This document shows, piece after piece, positions 42,426 to 51,645 of a stretch of 64,000 nucleotides of DNA (its first letter is position 1; every line of letters begins with the position of its first letter). The DNA is from Promicromonospora sp042731755. Lineage in GTDB: Bacteria; Actinomycetota; Actinomycetes; Actinomycetales; Cellulomonadaceae. The position numbers and the translations under genes are program-made. The notes beneath the pieces were generated by a model. That model saw only the letters and a list, made by a program, of their open reading frames with translations. It was not told the origin of the DNA and searched no databases. The DNA is taken from the NCBI RefSeq assembly GCF_042731755.1, contig NZ_JBHWLR010000005.1, forward strand, positions 62,001-126,000, in the 5' to 3' direction.

Positions 42426-42903
42426 CGTCGTCTCCCGTGCTGTCACCCGTGCTGCCGCCGGACCCCACGGTCACGTTGATCTGGGTCTCCACCCCGGCCG
42501 CCGAGTGGTCGGCGTTGCGCAGCGACGCGTCGATCTCGTGCTCGCCCGCGGGCAGGTCGGTGACCTCCACGCTGTCGCCCTCGACCACCATGTACTCCTG
42601 GTCGTTCCCGTCGAAGTAGACGTGCACGTGATCCTTGCCGGTGTCGGTCGGGCCGAGCTCCTCGCTGGAGGAGAGGTCGATGGTGAACGGCGTCTCGACC
42701 GTGGCCCCGTCCTTGGGCGACGTGATCTCGAGGGTCATCCCGCCACCACCGCCACCACCCGAGCCGCCCGAGTCCCCGGAGCCACCCCCGCCGTAGCCGC
42801 CCCCGCTGCCGCTGCCGCAACCCGCCAGGAGCAGGACGCTGAACGCCGCCCCGGCGGCGAGCCGCGCCCCTCGGCTTCTGGACGCTCCTCGTAGTCTGGA
42901 CAT
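42412..42903 (-). CDS. Secreted lipoprotein with beta-sandwich-like domain
   Basis: A 163-aa precursor. The signal peptide ends in the lipobox FSVLLLAGC, followed by a Gly/Ser linker. The mature part has EITSPKDGATVETPFTIDLS and DHVHVYFDGNDQEY, then a DLPAGEHEIDASL strand, as seen in small extracellular Ig-like domains that sometimes bind copper. No function is assignable. ATG 42903 is preceded by GGAGG. It is coupled to the cytochrome b gene downstream and divergent from the sigma factor gene. Confidence 0.8.
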   Translation of the reverse strand: MSRLRGASRSRGARLAAGAAFSVLLLAGCGSGSGGGYGGGGSGDSGGSGGGGGGGMTLEITSPKDGATVETPFTIDLSSSEELGPTDTGKDHVHVYFDGNDQEYMVVEGDSVEVTDLPAGEHEIDASLRNADHSAAGVETQINVTVGSGGSTGDSTGDDGDSY

Positions 42904-43076
42904 GGTTACCTCCTTGTTCCGGGTGTCACCGACGACGCCCGTCACCTGTCCCTACGTGGCGGGGCGCCCGACGGATCTCTCGGGCTCCGAAGCGCGACAG
43001 GTTCGAGCCGAAGATCAGGCCGACGAGATCCGGCGGGGTGAGATCCAGAGACGGGTCCCGGCACGTAGGAAGGGAC
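42904..43076. other. Divergent lipoprotein/ECF sigma intergenic region
   Basis: 173 bp with no gene. It must hold both promoters; a sigma-specific promoter shared by the two sides could not be recognised with confidence. Confidence 0.3.
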
Positions 43077-43640
43077 ATGACGGCATCGGACGAGGCGCTC
43101 CTCGCCGGGATGGCCGCGGACGACCCGGACGCGGCAGCCGTGTTCGTGCGCCGGCACCAGGCGCGGGTCTACGGGCTGGCGCTCTTCGTGGTCGGCATCC
43201 CCGCGGTCGCCGAGGAGGTGGCGCAGGAGACCTTCGTCCGCGCGTGGCGGCACGCCGACGGCTTCGACCCGCGGCGGGGCCGCGCGACGACGTGGCTGCT
43301 CGCGATCGCCCGGCACGCCGCGATCGACGTGCTGCGGGTGCGGCGCGACGTGCCCGTCGACCCCGTGATCATGGCGGAGCGGATCACGGCCGAGACCGTC
43401 GCCGACCCCGACCTGCTCGCGGACCGGGTGGCGACCGGCACCACGGTGGACGCCGCGCTGGCGCACGTGCCCCGGGAGCAGGCGACGGCGGTGGTGCTCG
43501 CGGCGGTCTTCGGGCTCAGCGGGGCGGAGATCGCGCGGCGGACCGGCGTGCCGCTGGGGACGGCCAAGACGCGGATCCGGCTGGGGCTGCGGCACCTGCG
43601 CGACGAGCTGGCGAGCAGCCGGGAGGAGGAACGGCCATGA
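43077..43640 (+). CDS. ECF-type RNA polymerase sigma factor
   Basis: A 187-aa sigma-70 family protein. Region 2 has FVRRHQARVYGLALFVVG and EEVAQETFVRAWRHADGFDP; region 4 has VLAAVFGLSGAEIARRTGVP followed by GTAKTRIRLGLRHLRDEL. It is co-transcribed and overlaps by ATGA with a zinc-finger anti-sigma factor, so it is held inactive until that protein releases it. It probably controls the divergent lipoprotein-cytochrome b genes, as is common for such neighbours. ATG 43077 is preceded by AGGAAGG. Confidence 0.92.
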   Translation: MTASDEALLAGMAADDPDAAAVFVRRHQARVYGLALFVVGIPAVAEEVAQETFVRAWRHADGFDPRRGRATTWLLAIARHAAIDVLRVRRDVPVDPVIMAERITAETVADPDLLADRVATGTTVDAALAHVPREQATAVVLAAVFGLSGAEIARRTGVPLGTAKTRIRLGLRHLRDELASSREEERP

Positions 43641-44734
43641 ACGGGGCGGACTGGGGCGGGCCAGGCAGGAGCGGGCCGGGCGGTAACGGGCCAGGCGGGA
43701 GCGGCTCGGGCAGGAGCGGCGACCGCTGCGCCGAGCTGCGCGATGCCCTCACCGAGGTGGCGCTGGGGGTCGCGGACGGCGCGACGCGGGCCGCCGTCAT
43801 GACGCACCTGGCGACGTGCGACCGGTGCCGCGACGAGCTGTCGTCGCTGGCCGACGCCGCCGACGAGGTGCTGCTCCTGGTGCCGGAGCACGAGCCCCCG
43901 GCCGACTTCGAAGGGCGCGTGCTGGCCCGGCTCGCGGGCGACCCGGCGCGTCCCGACGCCGGTCCGACGAGCCGCGCACCCGGTGCTCCGGTCGAGCCGG
44001 GAGCCTTGGACGGCCCGCCGGCCGTCGCCGGAGCCGGTCCGACAGCACCCGGGCGGTCGACGCGCGGCCCTGCGTCGTCCGGCCCCGCGACCGTCCGGCG
44101 GCACGGCGCCCGGCGCGCCGTCCTCGCCGCCGCGCTCGGCGCAGGTCTGCTCGTGGCGGGCGGCGCGAGCGTGTGGGTCGTGACGGCGCCGGACCGGGAG
44201 CTGGCGGCGTCGTACCGCACGACGCTCGACACGGCGCACGGCCGCTACCTCACCGCCGCCGACCTGGTTGCGGACGACTCGGCGGACGGCACGGCAGGCG
44301 ACTCAGCGGCCGGCTCGGTCGGCACCGTCTTCCTCTACGAGGGCGACCCCTCCTGGGCCTATGTGGTGGTGCGCGACGCCGGGCCGGCGGCCAGCTACGA
44401 CGTCACCGCCGTCGTCGCGAACACAGAGAACACGGGCGACCCGGACGCCGTCGTCCCGACTCCGTACGGCAGGGGCGTCCACGCGACGGAGCCGGGCCAC
44501 ACGACCTTCGACCGCAGGGCCTCGGAGGCCGGCACGCCGCCCGGCACCGGCAACCCCGGGAACACCAACAACAACCCCCGCAGCGACGACACCCGCGAGA
44601 TCTCCCTCGGCTCGTGCGTCGTCACGACCGGCACGTGCTCGGCGGGCGGTGTGCTCGGCGTCCCCGTTCGCGACGTCGTCTCCGTGCGCCTGACGACCCA
44701 GGACGGCACGCCCTGGGCCACGGCCACCCCCTAA
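43637..44734 (+). CDS. Anti-sigma factor with zf-HC2 domain
   Basis: A 365-aa membrane anti-sigma factor. The N-terminal zinc anti-sigma motif is HLATCDRCRDEL (His-x3-Cys-x2-Cys); a Pro/Ala-rich stretch leads to one transmembrane helix (AVLAAALGAGLLVAGG, about 157-172) and an extracytoplasmic domain of about 190 residues with two Cys near the C-terminus (GSCVVTTGTC) that may form a disulfide. The first 28 residues are Gly/Ser repeats from four 15-bp DNA repeats at the sigma stop codon. It sequesters the sigma factor encoded upstream. Confidence 0.88.
   Translation: MNGADWGGPGRSGPGGNGPGGSGSGRSGDRCAELRDALTEVALGVADGATRAAVMTHLATCDRCRDELSSLADAADEVLLLVPEHEPPADFEGRVLARLAGDPARPDAGPTSRAPGAPVEPGALDGPPAVAGAGPTAPGRSTRGPASSGPATVRRHGARRAVLAAALGAGLLVAGGASVWVVTAPDRELAASYRTTLDTAHGRYLTAADLVADDSADGTAGDSAAGSVGTVFLYEGDPSWAYVVVRDAGPAASYDVTAVVANTENTGDPDAVVPTPYGRGVHATEPGHTTFDRRASEAGTPPGTGNPGNTNNNPRSDDTREISLGSCVVTTGTCSAGGVLGVPVRDVVSVRLTTQDGTPWATATP
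43660..43720. repeat. 15-bp tandem repeat at the sigma/anti-sigma junction
   Basis: Four degenerate copies of GGGCCAGGCGGGAGC in frame, starting about 20 bp after the sigma stop codon. Confidence 0.65.
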
Positions 44735-44747
44735 CCCGCCCAACTCC

Positions 44748-44814
44748 GTCGTTGAGTGCTGGCTATTTGCGCCTTCCGCGGCCGAAAGAGCACAAATAGC
44801 CAGCACTCAACGAC
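44748..44814. repeat. Dispersed palindromic element, copy 2
   Basis: Arms 44748-44772 and 44790-44814 pair at 24 of 25 positions; the core GTTGAGTGCTGGCTATTTGC differs from copy 1 by one base. It again lies between convergent genes (anti-sigma and LacI). Confidence 0.85.
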
Positions 44815-44857
44815 CGGGTTGGGCGGTGAGAGACCGGGTGGGGTAGCGGGGACCCGG

Positions 44858-45934
44858 TTAGGGGATGGGGGTTCCGCGGACCACCAGGCGGGGTTCGACC
44901 AGGACGTACGCGGCCTCCTCCGCCTGGTCGCGCTGGTCGCGCCTCAGGACGACGCCGCCCGTGGGGCCCATCAGCAGGTCCAGCACCCCGGCCGCGACCT
45001 GCTCCGGGAGCTGCTCCACGCTGCTGATGCCCAGCGCCTCGGCGGCCGGGGTGTTGTCGAACCCGACCACGGGCAGGTCCGGCCGGCCGAGCGCCGTGGC
45101 CGCCAGGTGCGCGCCGATCGCCAGGGAATCGCTGACGCAGACGACGGCGTCCACGGCGGGGTCCGCCGCGAGCGCCGCGCCGGTCAGCTCGCGGGCCAGG
45201 CCGACGCTCTCCTCGGTGTGCCAGCGGGGGCCGGCGGACCCGGCGTCGGCCATTGCCTCGCTCCAACCGCGGGCGCGGTCGTCGCCGGTCCCGGACCCCT
45301 CGGGCCAGCCGAGGAACGCGATCTTGGGGCCCGCCTGGTCGAGCAGGTGGCGGGTGGCGGCGTAGGTGCCGGCGGCGCCGTCGACGTCGGCCCAGGAATG
45401 CTGGCCGACGCCGACGCCGACGTCGACGCCATCGCCGGAGCCCGAGCCGGCCCCCTCGCCGTCCGACCGCCAGGGGCGGCCGAACGAGACGAACGGGACG
45501 CCCCGCTCCTGGAGCCAGGTGGTGCGCGTGTCCTCGTGGGACGTGCCGGTCAGGACCACGGCGTCGATCTCGCCGCCGTCGACGAGGTCGCCGATGCGCT
45601 CGATCTCGTCGGCGGGCGTGCGCGCGGCGTACAGCAGGATGCGCATGCCGCGCTCGCTGGCGCGCTCGGTCAGGGCGTGGACGAAGCGGTCGAGCACCAC
45701 GCCGGAGATGCCGCCCGCGTACGGGTCGAGGCGCACGCCGATCGTCGAGCTGCGCCGGGTGCGCAGGCGGCGGGCCGCGGCGTGCGGGCGGTAACCGAGC
45801 TCCGCGATCGCCAGCTCCACGCGTTCGCGGGTGGGCGCGCGCACGATGTCCGGCGCGTTCAGCACGTTGGAGACGGTCTGGCGGGAGACGCCCGCGGCGC
45901 GGGCGACGTCCTCCACGGTGGGGGCCTTGGTCAT
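44858..45934 (-). CDS. LacI family transcriptional regulator
   Basis: A 358-aa LacI-type repressor. The N-terminal helix-turn-helix is VEDVARAAGVSRQTVSNVLN with hinge helix YRPHAAARRLRTRR; the sugar-binding domain follows, interrupted by a Gly/Asp/Val low-complexity insert at about 160-180. It is divergent from a sugar ABC operon and probably binds the palindrome at 46117-46130. Two TCCGGAACGT copies 15 bp apart (46014-46038) in the shared region could be a second site. Confidence 0.92.
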   Translation of the reverse strand: MTKAPTVEDVARAAGVSRQTVSNVLNAPDIVRAPTRERVELAIAELGYRPHAAARRLRTRRSSTIGVRLDPYAGGISGVVLDRFVHALTERASERGMRILLYAARTPADEIERIGDLVDGGEIDAVVLTGTSHEDTRTTWLQERGVPFVSFGRPWRSDGEGAGSGSGDGVDVGVGVGQHSWADVDGAAGTYAATRHLLDQAGPKIAFLGWPEGSGTGDDRARGWSEAMADAGSAGPRWHTEESVGLARELTGAALAADPAVDAVVCVSDSLAIGAHLAATALGRPDLPVVGFDNTPAAEALGISSVEQLPEQVAAGVLDLLMGPTGGVVLRRDQRDQAEEAAYVLVEPRLVVRGTPIP

Positions 45935-46072
45935 CGTGCTCCCCTTCCGTTCGCCGCGCCTGCGTGTGCTCGTGAGACCGTCTGCCGTCGTGAGGCAGCG
46001 TGCCTCCGTGAGTATCCGGAACGTGATGTCCGGAACGTCATCCTAGGTGCGCCGTCCGCGGGATCGTCCACC

Positions 46073-46100
46073 TTGACACCGCACCCGAGCGCTCCATAAC
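46073..46100 (+). promoter_or_regulatory. Promoter of the first sugar ABC operon
   Basis: A perfect -35 TTGACA (46073-46078), 16 bp, then CATAAC (46095-46100). The predicted start is about 10 bp before the LacI-type palindrome. Confidence 0.55.
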
Positions 46101-46116
46101 CTCCTGCACAGCATAA

Positions 46117-46130
46117 TTTGATCGTTCAAA
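46117..46130. promoter_or_regulatory. LacI-type operator of the first sugar ABC operon
   Basis: TTTGATCGTTCAAA, arms TTTGA/TCAAA around a central CG, typical of LacI-family operators. It lies just after the predicted transcription start and about 100 bp before the binding-protein gene. Confidence 0.65.
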
Positions 46131-46229
46131 CTCGCACGTCGTCAAGAACCAGCGCGACGGCGGGACGCAGCATCTCGTCAAAAACAGCACCACGTCACGA
46201 ACCACGTGCCTCATCAAGGGAGAAGAGAC

Positions 46230-47489
46230 ATGACACGGCCCATCTCGCGAAAGTTCGTCGGAGCGGGCGCCCTGCTCGTCGCCGGCGCGCTGACGCTCAC
46301 CGCCTGCGGCGGCTCCGGCTTCGAGGACACCGCCGAGGAGCCCCCGGCGGGCGCCGCGGAGCTGACCAGCTCCGACGACGCGCTCTCGATCCTCATCGGC
46401 TCGTCCGGCGACGCCGAGACCGACGCGGTGACCGAGGCGGTCGCGGCGTGGTCCGAGGAGTCCGGCGTCGAGGCCGAGGTCCAGGTCGCCAGCGACCTGC
46501 CCCAGCAGCTCTCGCAGGGCTTCGCGGCCGGCACCCCGGCGGACCTGTTCTACCTCGCTCCGGAGGCGATCGCCGGCTACGCGGACAACGGTTCGCTCCA
46601 GCCGTACGGCGACCTGCTGGCGAACAAGGACGACTTCTACCCGTCGCTCGTGCAGAACTTCACGGTCGACGACACGTTCTACTGCGCGCCCAAGGACTTC
46701 TCGACGCTCGGCCTGGTCATCAACACCCAGCTCTGGGCGGACGCCGGCCTGACCGACGCCGATCTCCCCACCACGTGGGACGAGCTGGCCACCGTGGCCG
46801 AGAAGCTGACCACCGACGACCAGGTGGGCCTCTCCTTCGGCGCGGAGTACCAGCGCGTGGGCACCTTCATGGCGCAGGCCGGCGGCGGCCTCGTGGTCGA
46901 CGGCGAGCCGGTCGCCAACAGCGAGGGCAGCGTCGAGGGTCTGACCTACGTGCAGTCCCACCTGAAGGACGGCACGTTCGCGTACGCGGCCGACCTCGGC
47001 GCCGGCTGGGGCGGCGAGGCTCTCGGCAAGGGTCTGGCCGCGATGGTCATCGAGGGCAACTGGGTCACCGGTGCGCTGACGAACGACTTCCCCGACGTCG
47101 ACTACACCGTCGCCGAGCTGCCCGCCGGCCCCGCCGGCCAGGGCACGCTGCAGTTCACGAACTGCTGGGGCATGGCCGCCGACAGCCCGAACCAGGAGGC
47201 CGCGCTGAGCCTGGTGGAGCACCTGACGAGCACCGAGCAGCAGCTCGCGTTCTCCGAGGCGTTCGGCCCGATGCCGTCCATCGAGTCGGCCGCGGCCGAC
47301 TGGACTAGCGCCAACCCGGACCTCTCCGCGTTCCTGGACGGGGCCGCGTACGCCCAGTTCCCGCCGAACTGGGCCGGCGCGTCCGACGTCATCACCGACC
47401 TCAACGCGCAGCTCGAGTCGCTGAAGACCGGTGACCCGCAGGCGATCCTCGACACGGCACAGTCGAACCTCGAAGCGATCGCCGAGTAG
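46230..47489 (+). CDS. Sugar ABC transporter substrate-binding lipoprotein
   Basis: A 419-aa family 1 extracellular solute-binding protein. The signal peptide ends in the lipobox LTLTACGG; mature segments PADLFYLAPEAIAGYADNGS, GLVINTQLWADAGL and AAMVIEGNW are typical of maltose/oligosaccharide binders. It delivers sugar to the two permeases encoded next. ATG 46230 is preceded by GGGAGAAGAG. The debranching enzyme in the operon suggests an alpha-glucan oligosaccharide. Confidence 0.9.
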   Translation: MTRPISRKFVGAGALLVAGALTLTACGGSGFEDTAEEPPAGAAELTSSDDALSILIGSSGDAETDAVTEAVAAWSEESGVEAEVQVASDLPQQLSQGFAAGTPADLFYLAPEAIAGYADNGSLQPYGDLLANKDDFYPSLVQNFTVDDTFYCAPKDFSTLGLVINTQLWADAGLTDADLPTTWDELATVAEKLTTDDQVGLSFGAEYQRVGTFMAQAGGGLVVDGEPVANSEGSVEGLTYVQSHLKDGTFAYAADLGAGWGGEALGKGLAAMVIEGNWVTGALTNDFPDVDYTVAELPAGPAGQGTLQFTNCWGMAADSPNQEAALSLVEHLTSTEQQLAFSEAFGPMPSIESAAADWTSANPDLSAFLDGAAYAQFPPNWAGASDVITDLNAQLESLKTGDPQAILDTAQSNLEAIAE

Positions 47490-47495
47490 GCACGG

Positions 47496-48632
47496 ATGTC
47501 CGTTCTCGCGTCGCCGCGTGACGCCGCGCCCCGCCGTGCCGGGTCCCCCCGCGGGATCCGGCACGGCGAGGCCGTGGCCGGCTGGCTCTTCACCCTGCCC
47601 GTGCTCGTGATCCTGGGCGTGTTCCTGCTCGTCCCGGTCCTGATGGCGCTCTGGGTCAGCTTCTCGGACTGGTCCGGGCGCGGCAGCCCGCTGTCGGCCG
47701 GCGTCGGCTTCGTGGGGCTGGACAACTACGCGGCCGTCACCACGGGCGGCGGCCTCGCCGAGCGCGACTTCGGCGTCGCGCTGCGCAACAACGCCTGGTA
47801 CGTGCTGCTGGTCGTGCCGCTGCAGACCGCCCTCGCCCTGTTCCTGGCGGTCCTGGTCAACCGCGCGGTGCTGCGGGGCCGCGGCATCTTCCGCACCGCC
47901 TTCTACTTCCCGTCCGTGACCAGCTCCGTGGCCATCACGGTGCTGTGGCTGTTCCTGTTCTCGACGTCGGGCGTGGTCAACACGATCCTTGCCCGAGTAG
48001 GCATCGCCGGACCCAACTGGTTCAACGAGCCGAGCGGCGTGCTGCACAACCTGCTGGGCGCGCTCGGCGTCACGAGCGGGCCCGACGCGCTCACGCAGCA
48101 CGGCTTCCTCGGCGTCACGTGGTGGGACTGGCTGGCCGGGCCCTCTGTGGCCATGTCGGCGTTCGTGCTCATGGCGATCTTCACGACCAGCGGCACGTTC
48201 ATGCTGCTGTTCATCGCCGGCCTGCAGAACATCACCCCCGAGGTCGAGGAGGCCGCGATGGTCGACGGCGCGAACGCCTGGCAGCGGTTCTGGCGCATCA
48301 CGCTCCCCCAGCTCAAGCCGACTCTCTTCACGGTGCTGACCCTGGGCCTGATCGGCTGCTGGCAGGTGTTCGACCAGATCTACACCGGCACGCAGGGCGG
48401 CCCCGGCAAGACGACGCTGACGCCCGCGTACCTCAGCTACCAGTCGGCGTTCCTGTCCCAGGAATGGGGCCAGGGCGCGGCGATCGCCTTCATCCTGTTC
48501 GTCATCATCGTGCTGCTGACCATCCTGCAGCGCTGGGTCCTGCGCGAGAGTCCCGACGTGCCGCGGCGGGCCCGACGACGTCGCCGTGCGACCTCTGCCG
48601 CTGTCGCTTCGAGGACGGAGGACGCCCGATGA
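47496..48632 (+). CDS. Sugar ABC transporter permease (MalF type)
   Basis: A 378-aa permease with six to eight membrane helices. The EAA loop reads EVEEAAMVDGANAWQRFWRI followed by TLPQLKPTLF, where the ATPase docks. The N-terminal GWLFTLPVLVILGVFLLVPV and the RTAFYFPSV segment are MalF/UgpA features. It lies 6 bp after the binding protein and overlaps the next permease by ATGA. No ATP-binding gene is present, so a shared MsiK-type ATPase is likely. Confidence 0.92.
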   Translation: MSVLASPRDAAPRRAGSPRGIRHGEAVAGWLFTLPVLVILGVFLLVPVLMALWVSFSDWSGRGSPLSAGVGFVGLDNYAAVTTGGGLAERDFGVALRNNAWYVLLVVPLQTALALFLAVLVNRAVLRGRGIFRTAFYFPSVTSSVAITVLWLFLFSTSGVVNTILARVGIAGPNWFNEPSGVLHNLLGALGVTSGPDALTQHGFLGVTWWDWLAGPSVAMSAFVLMAIFTTSGTFMLLFIAGLQNITPEVEEAAMVDGANAWQRFWRITLPQLKPTLFTVLTLGLIGCWQVFDQIYTGTQGGPGKTTLTPAYLSYQSAFLSQEWGQGAAIAFILFVIIVLLTILQRWVLRESPDVPRRARRRRRATSAAVASRTEDAR

Positions 48633-49507
48633 ACCGCACCCCGCGCCGTCCGCCGCTGCGCACCCGCCACCGCATGCCGCGCAAGGCGCTCACCTGGCAG
48701 CTCGGCCTCTACGCGCTGCTGGTCCTGCTGGCGCTGGTCTACGTCTACCCGTTCCTGGTCCAGCTCGCGACGTCGGTCAAGACCGAGGCGGACGCCGCGG
48801 CCGACCCCGTCTCGCTGGTCCCCGACCCCCTGACCTGGGCCGCCTACGGCCGCCTGTTCCTGCGCTCGGACTTCCCGGTGTGGTTCGCCAACTCCGCCGT
48901 CGTCACGATCCTCGTGACCGCGGGGCGCGTGTTCTTCGACTCCCTGGCCGGCTACGCGCTGGCCCGCCTGAACTTCCGCGGGCGCGGCGTGGTCTACGCG
49001 GCGCTGGTCGCCGTCATGGCCGTGCCCACCGTGGTGCTGCTGATCCCCAAGTTCCTGGTCATCAACCAGCTCGGCATCTACGACTCGTACGCGGGCATGG
49101 TGCTGCCGCTGCTGGTGGACGCCGCGGGCGTCTTCATCATGAAGAACTTCTTCGAGTCGGTGCCGAGGTCCGTCGAGGAGCAGGCGCGCATCGACGGGGC
49201 CGGCACGTTCCGGATCTTCTGGTCCGTGGTGCTGCCCATGGCCCGGCCCGCCCTCGTGACCATCGTGATCCTGTCGTTCCAGGGCTCCTGGAACGAGCTG
49301 AGCCACTTCATCGTCGCCGCCCAGTCCCCCGAGCTGACGACCCTCACCAAGGGCGTCGCGTCGCTGGCGAGCGGCCAGCTCAGCCAGGGCAGCCAGTACC
49401 CGATCAAGCTCGCCGCCGCGGCGATCATGACCATCCCCGTGGCGGTCGTGTTCTTCGTGTTCCAGCGACGCATCATGAACACCAGCGAAGGAGCCGTCAA
49501 GGAATGA
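48629..49507 (+). CDS. Sugar ABC transporter permease (MalG type)
   Basis: A 292-aa permease with six helices. The EAA loop is RSVEEQARIDGAGTFRIFWS; VYPFLVQLATSVKTEADA and FQGSWNELSHFIV are MalG-like. ATGA overlaps on both sides tie it to the MalF-type permease and to the debranching enzyme gene. Confidence 0.92.
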   Translation: MNRTPRRPPLRTRHRMPRKALTWQLGLYALLVLLALVYVYPFLVQLATSVKTEADAAADPVSLVPDPLTWAAYGRLFLRSDFPVWFANSAVVTILVTAGRVFFDSLAGYALARLNFRGRGVVYAALVAVMAVPTVVLLIPKFLVINQLGIYDSYAGMVLPLLVDAAGVFIMKNFFESVPRSVEEQARIDGAGTFRIFWSVVLPMARPALVTIVILSFQGSWNELSHFIVAAQSPELTTLTKGVASLASGQLSQGSQYPIKLAAAAIMTIPVAVVFFVFQRRIMNTSEGAVKE

Positions 49508-51645
49508 CGACGAGCACGACGACGAGCATGACGTCCACCACCCCGCCCCTGCAGCCGCTGCTCAGCGACGCCGTCATCGCCCTGCGCGCCCCGACCCAGG
49601 TCTGGTCCGGCAGGGACGGCGACCTGGGCGCCGCGCCGATCGACGGCGTCTACCACGGCGACGTCCGGCACGTGCGCGAGCTGGTGCTGGAGTGCGCCGA
49701 GTCCGACGTCGAGTACATCTCGGTCGCCCCGGACAGCGCCTCGCACGTCGTGTTCGGCGGGCTCCTGCGCCGGTCGGACGACGCGACGCCCGACCCGAAG
49801 GTGCGCCTCGTGCGCGACCGGCGGGTCGCCGACGGGGTGCTCGCCGAGACCTGGACGGTCGCCTCGCACCTGACCGAGCCGACGCGCGTCACGCTGCGGC
49901 TGCGCCTGCGGGCCGACTTCGCGACCCTGCACGAGGTCAAGGCGGGGATCGCGGGTTCGGCGGGCTCTGCGGGCTCTGCGGGTTCGGACGGCGCAGCGGG
50001 GTCGGACGGCGGCGGGAGCGAGGGTGCCGGTGACACCCTCACCGTCGCCGTCGCGCCCGGCTCGGCGACGGCGCGCTCCGGCAGCGCCTCCTTCACGCTC
50101 ACCGCCGACGGCGCCACGGTGACCTCGGCCCCGGACGGCACGATCGAGGCCGTCTGGCCGCTCGACGTCCCGGCCCGCGGCCAGGCGGAGGCGGCCTGGA
50201 CGCTCGCCCTGCACGACGACGCGATGGTGGTTCAGGGTGCCGACGGCGCCTGGCCCGGAGTCGCGGCCGGCGCCGCGTCGACCGGAGGCGCGGGCGAAGC
50301 AGCGGGTGACTCCGCCGCAGCGACGGCCCGGATCGCCGTCCCCGAGGGCGCCGACCCTCGCCTCGGCCGCTGGCTCGACACCGCCCTCGACGACCTCGAC
50401 GCCCTCCGCCTGACCCTGCCCGGGCACCCGGACGACGAGTTCTTCGCCGCCGGCGCGCCCTGGTTCTTCACGCTGTTCGGCCGGGACGCGATCTGGGCCG
50501 CCCGGCTCGCGCTCCCGCTCGACGTCCGCGTCGCGGCCTCCACGCTGCGCGTCCTGGCGCGGCTGCAGGGCACCGCCCACGACGTCGAGACCGCCCAGGA
50601 GCCGGGCAAGATCCTGCACGAGCTGCGCGCGACGCCGCTCGAGATCCCCGGCGAGGGCGTCGTCCTGCCGCCGCTCTACTACGGCAGCGTCGACTCGACG
50701 CCGCTCTGGGTGTGCCTGCTCGCCGACGCCTGGCGCGCCGGCATGCCCGACGACGAGGTCGCCGCGCTGCTGCCCACGCTCCGCGGCGCCCTGACGTGGC
50801 TGCTGGAGCACGGCGACAGCGACGACGACGGTTTCATCGACTACATCGACCGGTCCGGGCGCGGCCTGGCCAACCAGGGCTGGAAGGACTCCGGCGACTC
50901 CATCCAGTGGCGCGACGGCAGCCTCGCCGACGGCCCGATCGCGCTCTGCGAGGTCCAGGGGTACGCGTACGAGGCGGCGCTCGCGGGCGCCGAGCTGCTG
51001 GAGGCGTTCGGATCAGCGGACGGCGGGGCGCCTGCGGCGTCGGGCACCGCGCCGTCGGGCACCGCGCCGTCGGACAAGCTGAACCCGGCCGGGCTGCGCG
51101 CCTGGGCCGCGGACCTGCGCACCCGGTTCGCGGCGTCGTACTGGGTCGAGACGCCGGAGGGCCGGTACCCCGCCGTGGCACTGGACCGGGACAAGCGCCC
51201 GGTCGACACGCTGACCAGCAACATCGGGCACCTGCTCGGCACCGGCATCCTCGACCCGGCCGAGGAGGAGCACGTCGCGGGCCTGCTGCTCGGCCCGACG
51301 ATGTCGACGGGATTCGGCATCCGCACGATGTCCAGCGGCGCGGCGGGGTACTGGCCGCTGTCGTACCACGGGGGCAGCGTCTGGACGCACGACACCGCCA
51401 TCGCGGTGCACGGCATGCAGCGCGCGGGCCTCGTCGACCAGGCCCGTGAGGCCGTCGACGGGCTGCTCGCGGCCGCCGAGGGCTTCGCGTACCGCGTCCC
51501 GGAGCTGCACGGGGGCGACCCCGCGACCCGCGCCGGCGTGCCCACGCCGTACCCGGCGGCCTGCCGCCCGCAGGCGTGGTCGGCGGCAGCGGCGATCACC
51601 TGCCTGGCGGTAACGGGCGCGCGGACGGACGCCGTCGCCGTCTGA
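49504..51645 (+). CDS. Glycogen debranching-type amylo-alpha-1,6-glucosidase family protein
   Basis: A 713-aa cytoplasmic glycosidase. The N-terminal beta domain (about 20-280, with VYHGDVRHVRELVLE) is the glycogen-debranching N-terminal domain; the C-terminal (alpha/alpha)6 barrel has WFFTLFGRDAIWAAR, ETAQEPGKILHE, NQGWKDSGDSI and YWPLSYHGGSVWTHD, typical of GH63/GDE-like enzymes. It would trim imported branched oligosaccharides. Gly/Ser/Ala inserts at about 150-170. The gene ends in a 15-bp repeat bearing four in-frame stop codons, followed by a strong terminator. Confidence 0.85.
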   Translation: MTTSTTTSMTSTTPPLQPLLSDAVIALRAPTQVWSGRDGDLGAAPIDGVYHGDVRHVRELVLECAESDVEYISVAPDSASHVVFGGLLRRSDDATPDPKVRLVRDRRVADGVLAETWTVASHLTEPTRVTLRLRLRADFATLHEVKAGIAGSAGSAGSAGSDGAAGSDGGGSEGAGDTLTVAVAPGSATARSGSASFTLTADGATVTSAPDGTIEAVWPLDVPARGQAEAAWTLALHDDAMVVQGADGAWPGVAAGAASTGGAGEAAGDSAAATARIAVPEGADPRLGRWLDTALDDLDALRLTLPGHPDDEFFAAGAPWFFTLFGRDAIWAARLALPLDVRVAASTLRVLARLQGTAHDVETAQEPGKILHELRATPLEIPGEGVVLPPLYYGSVDSTPLWVCLLADAWRAGMPDDEVAALLPTLRGALTWLLEHGDSDDDGFIDYIDRSGRGLANQGWKDSGDSIQWRDGSLADGPIALCEVQGYAYEAALAGAELLEAFGSADGGAPAASGTAPSGTAPSDKLNPAGLRAWAADLRTRFAASYWVETPEGRYPAVALDRDKRPVDTLTSNIGHLLGTGILDPAEEEHVAGLLLGPTMSTGFGIRTMSSGAAGYWPLSYHGGSVWTHDTAIAVHGMQRAGLVDQAREAVDGLLAAAEGFAYRVPELHGGDPATRAGVPTPYPAACRPQAWSAAAAITCLAVTGARTDAVAV

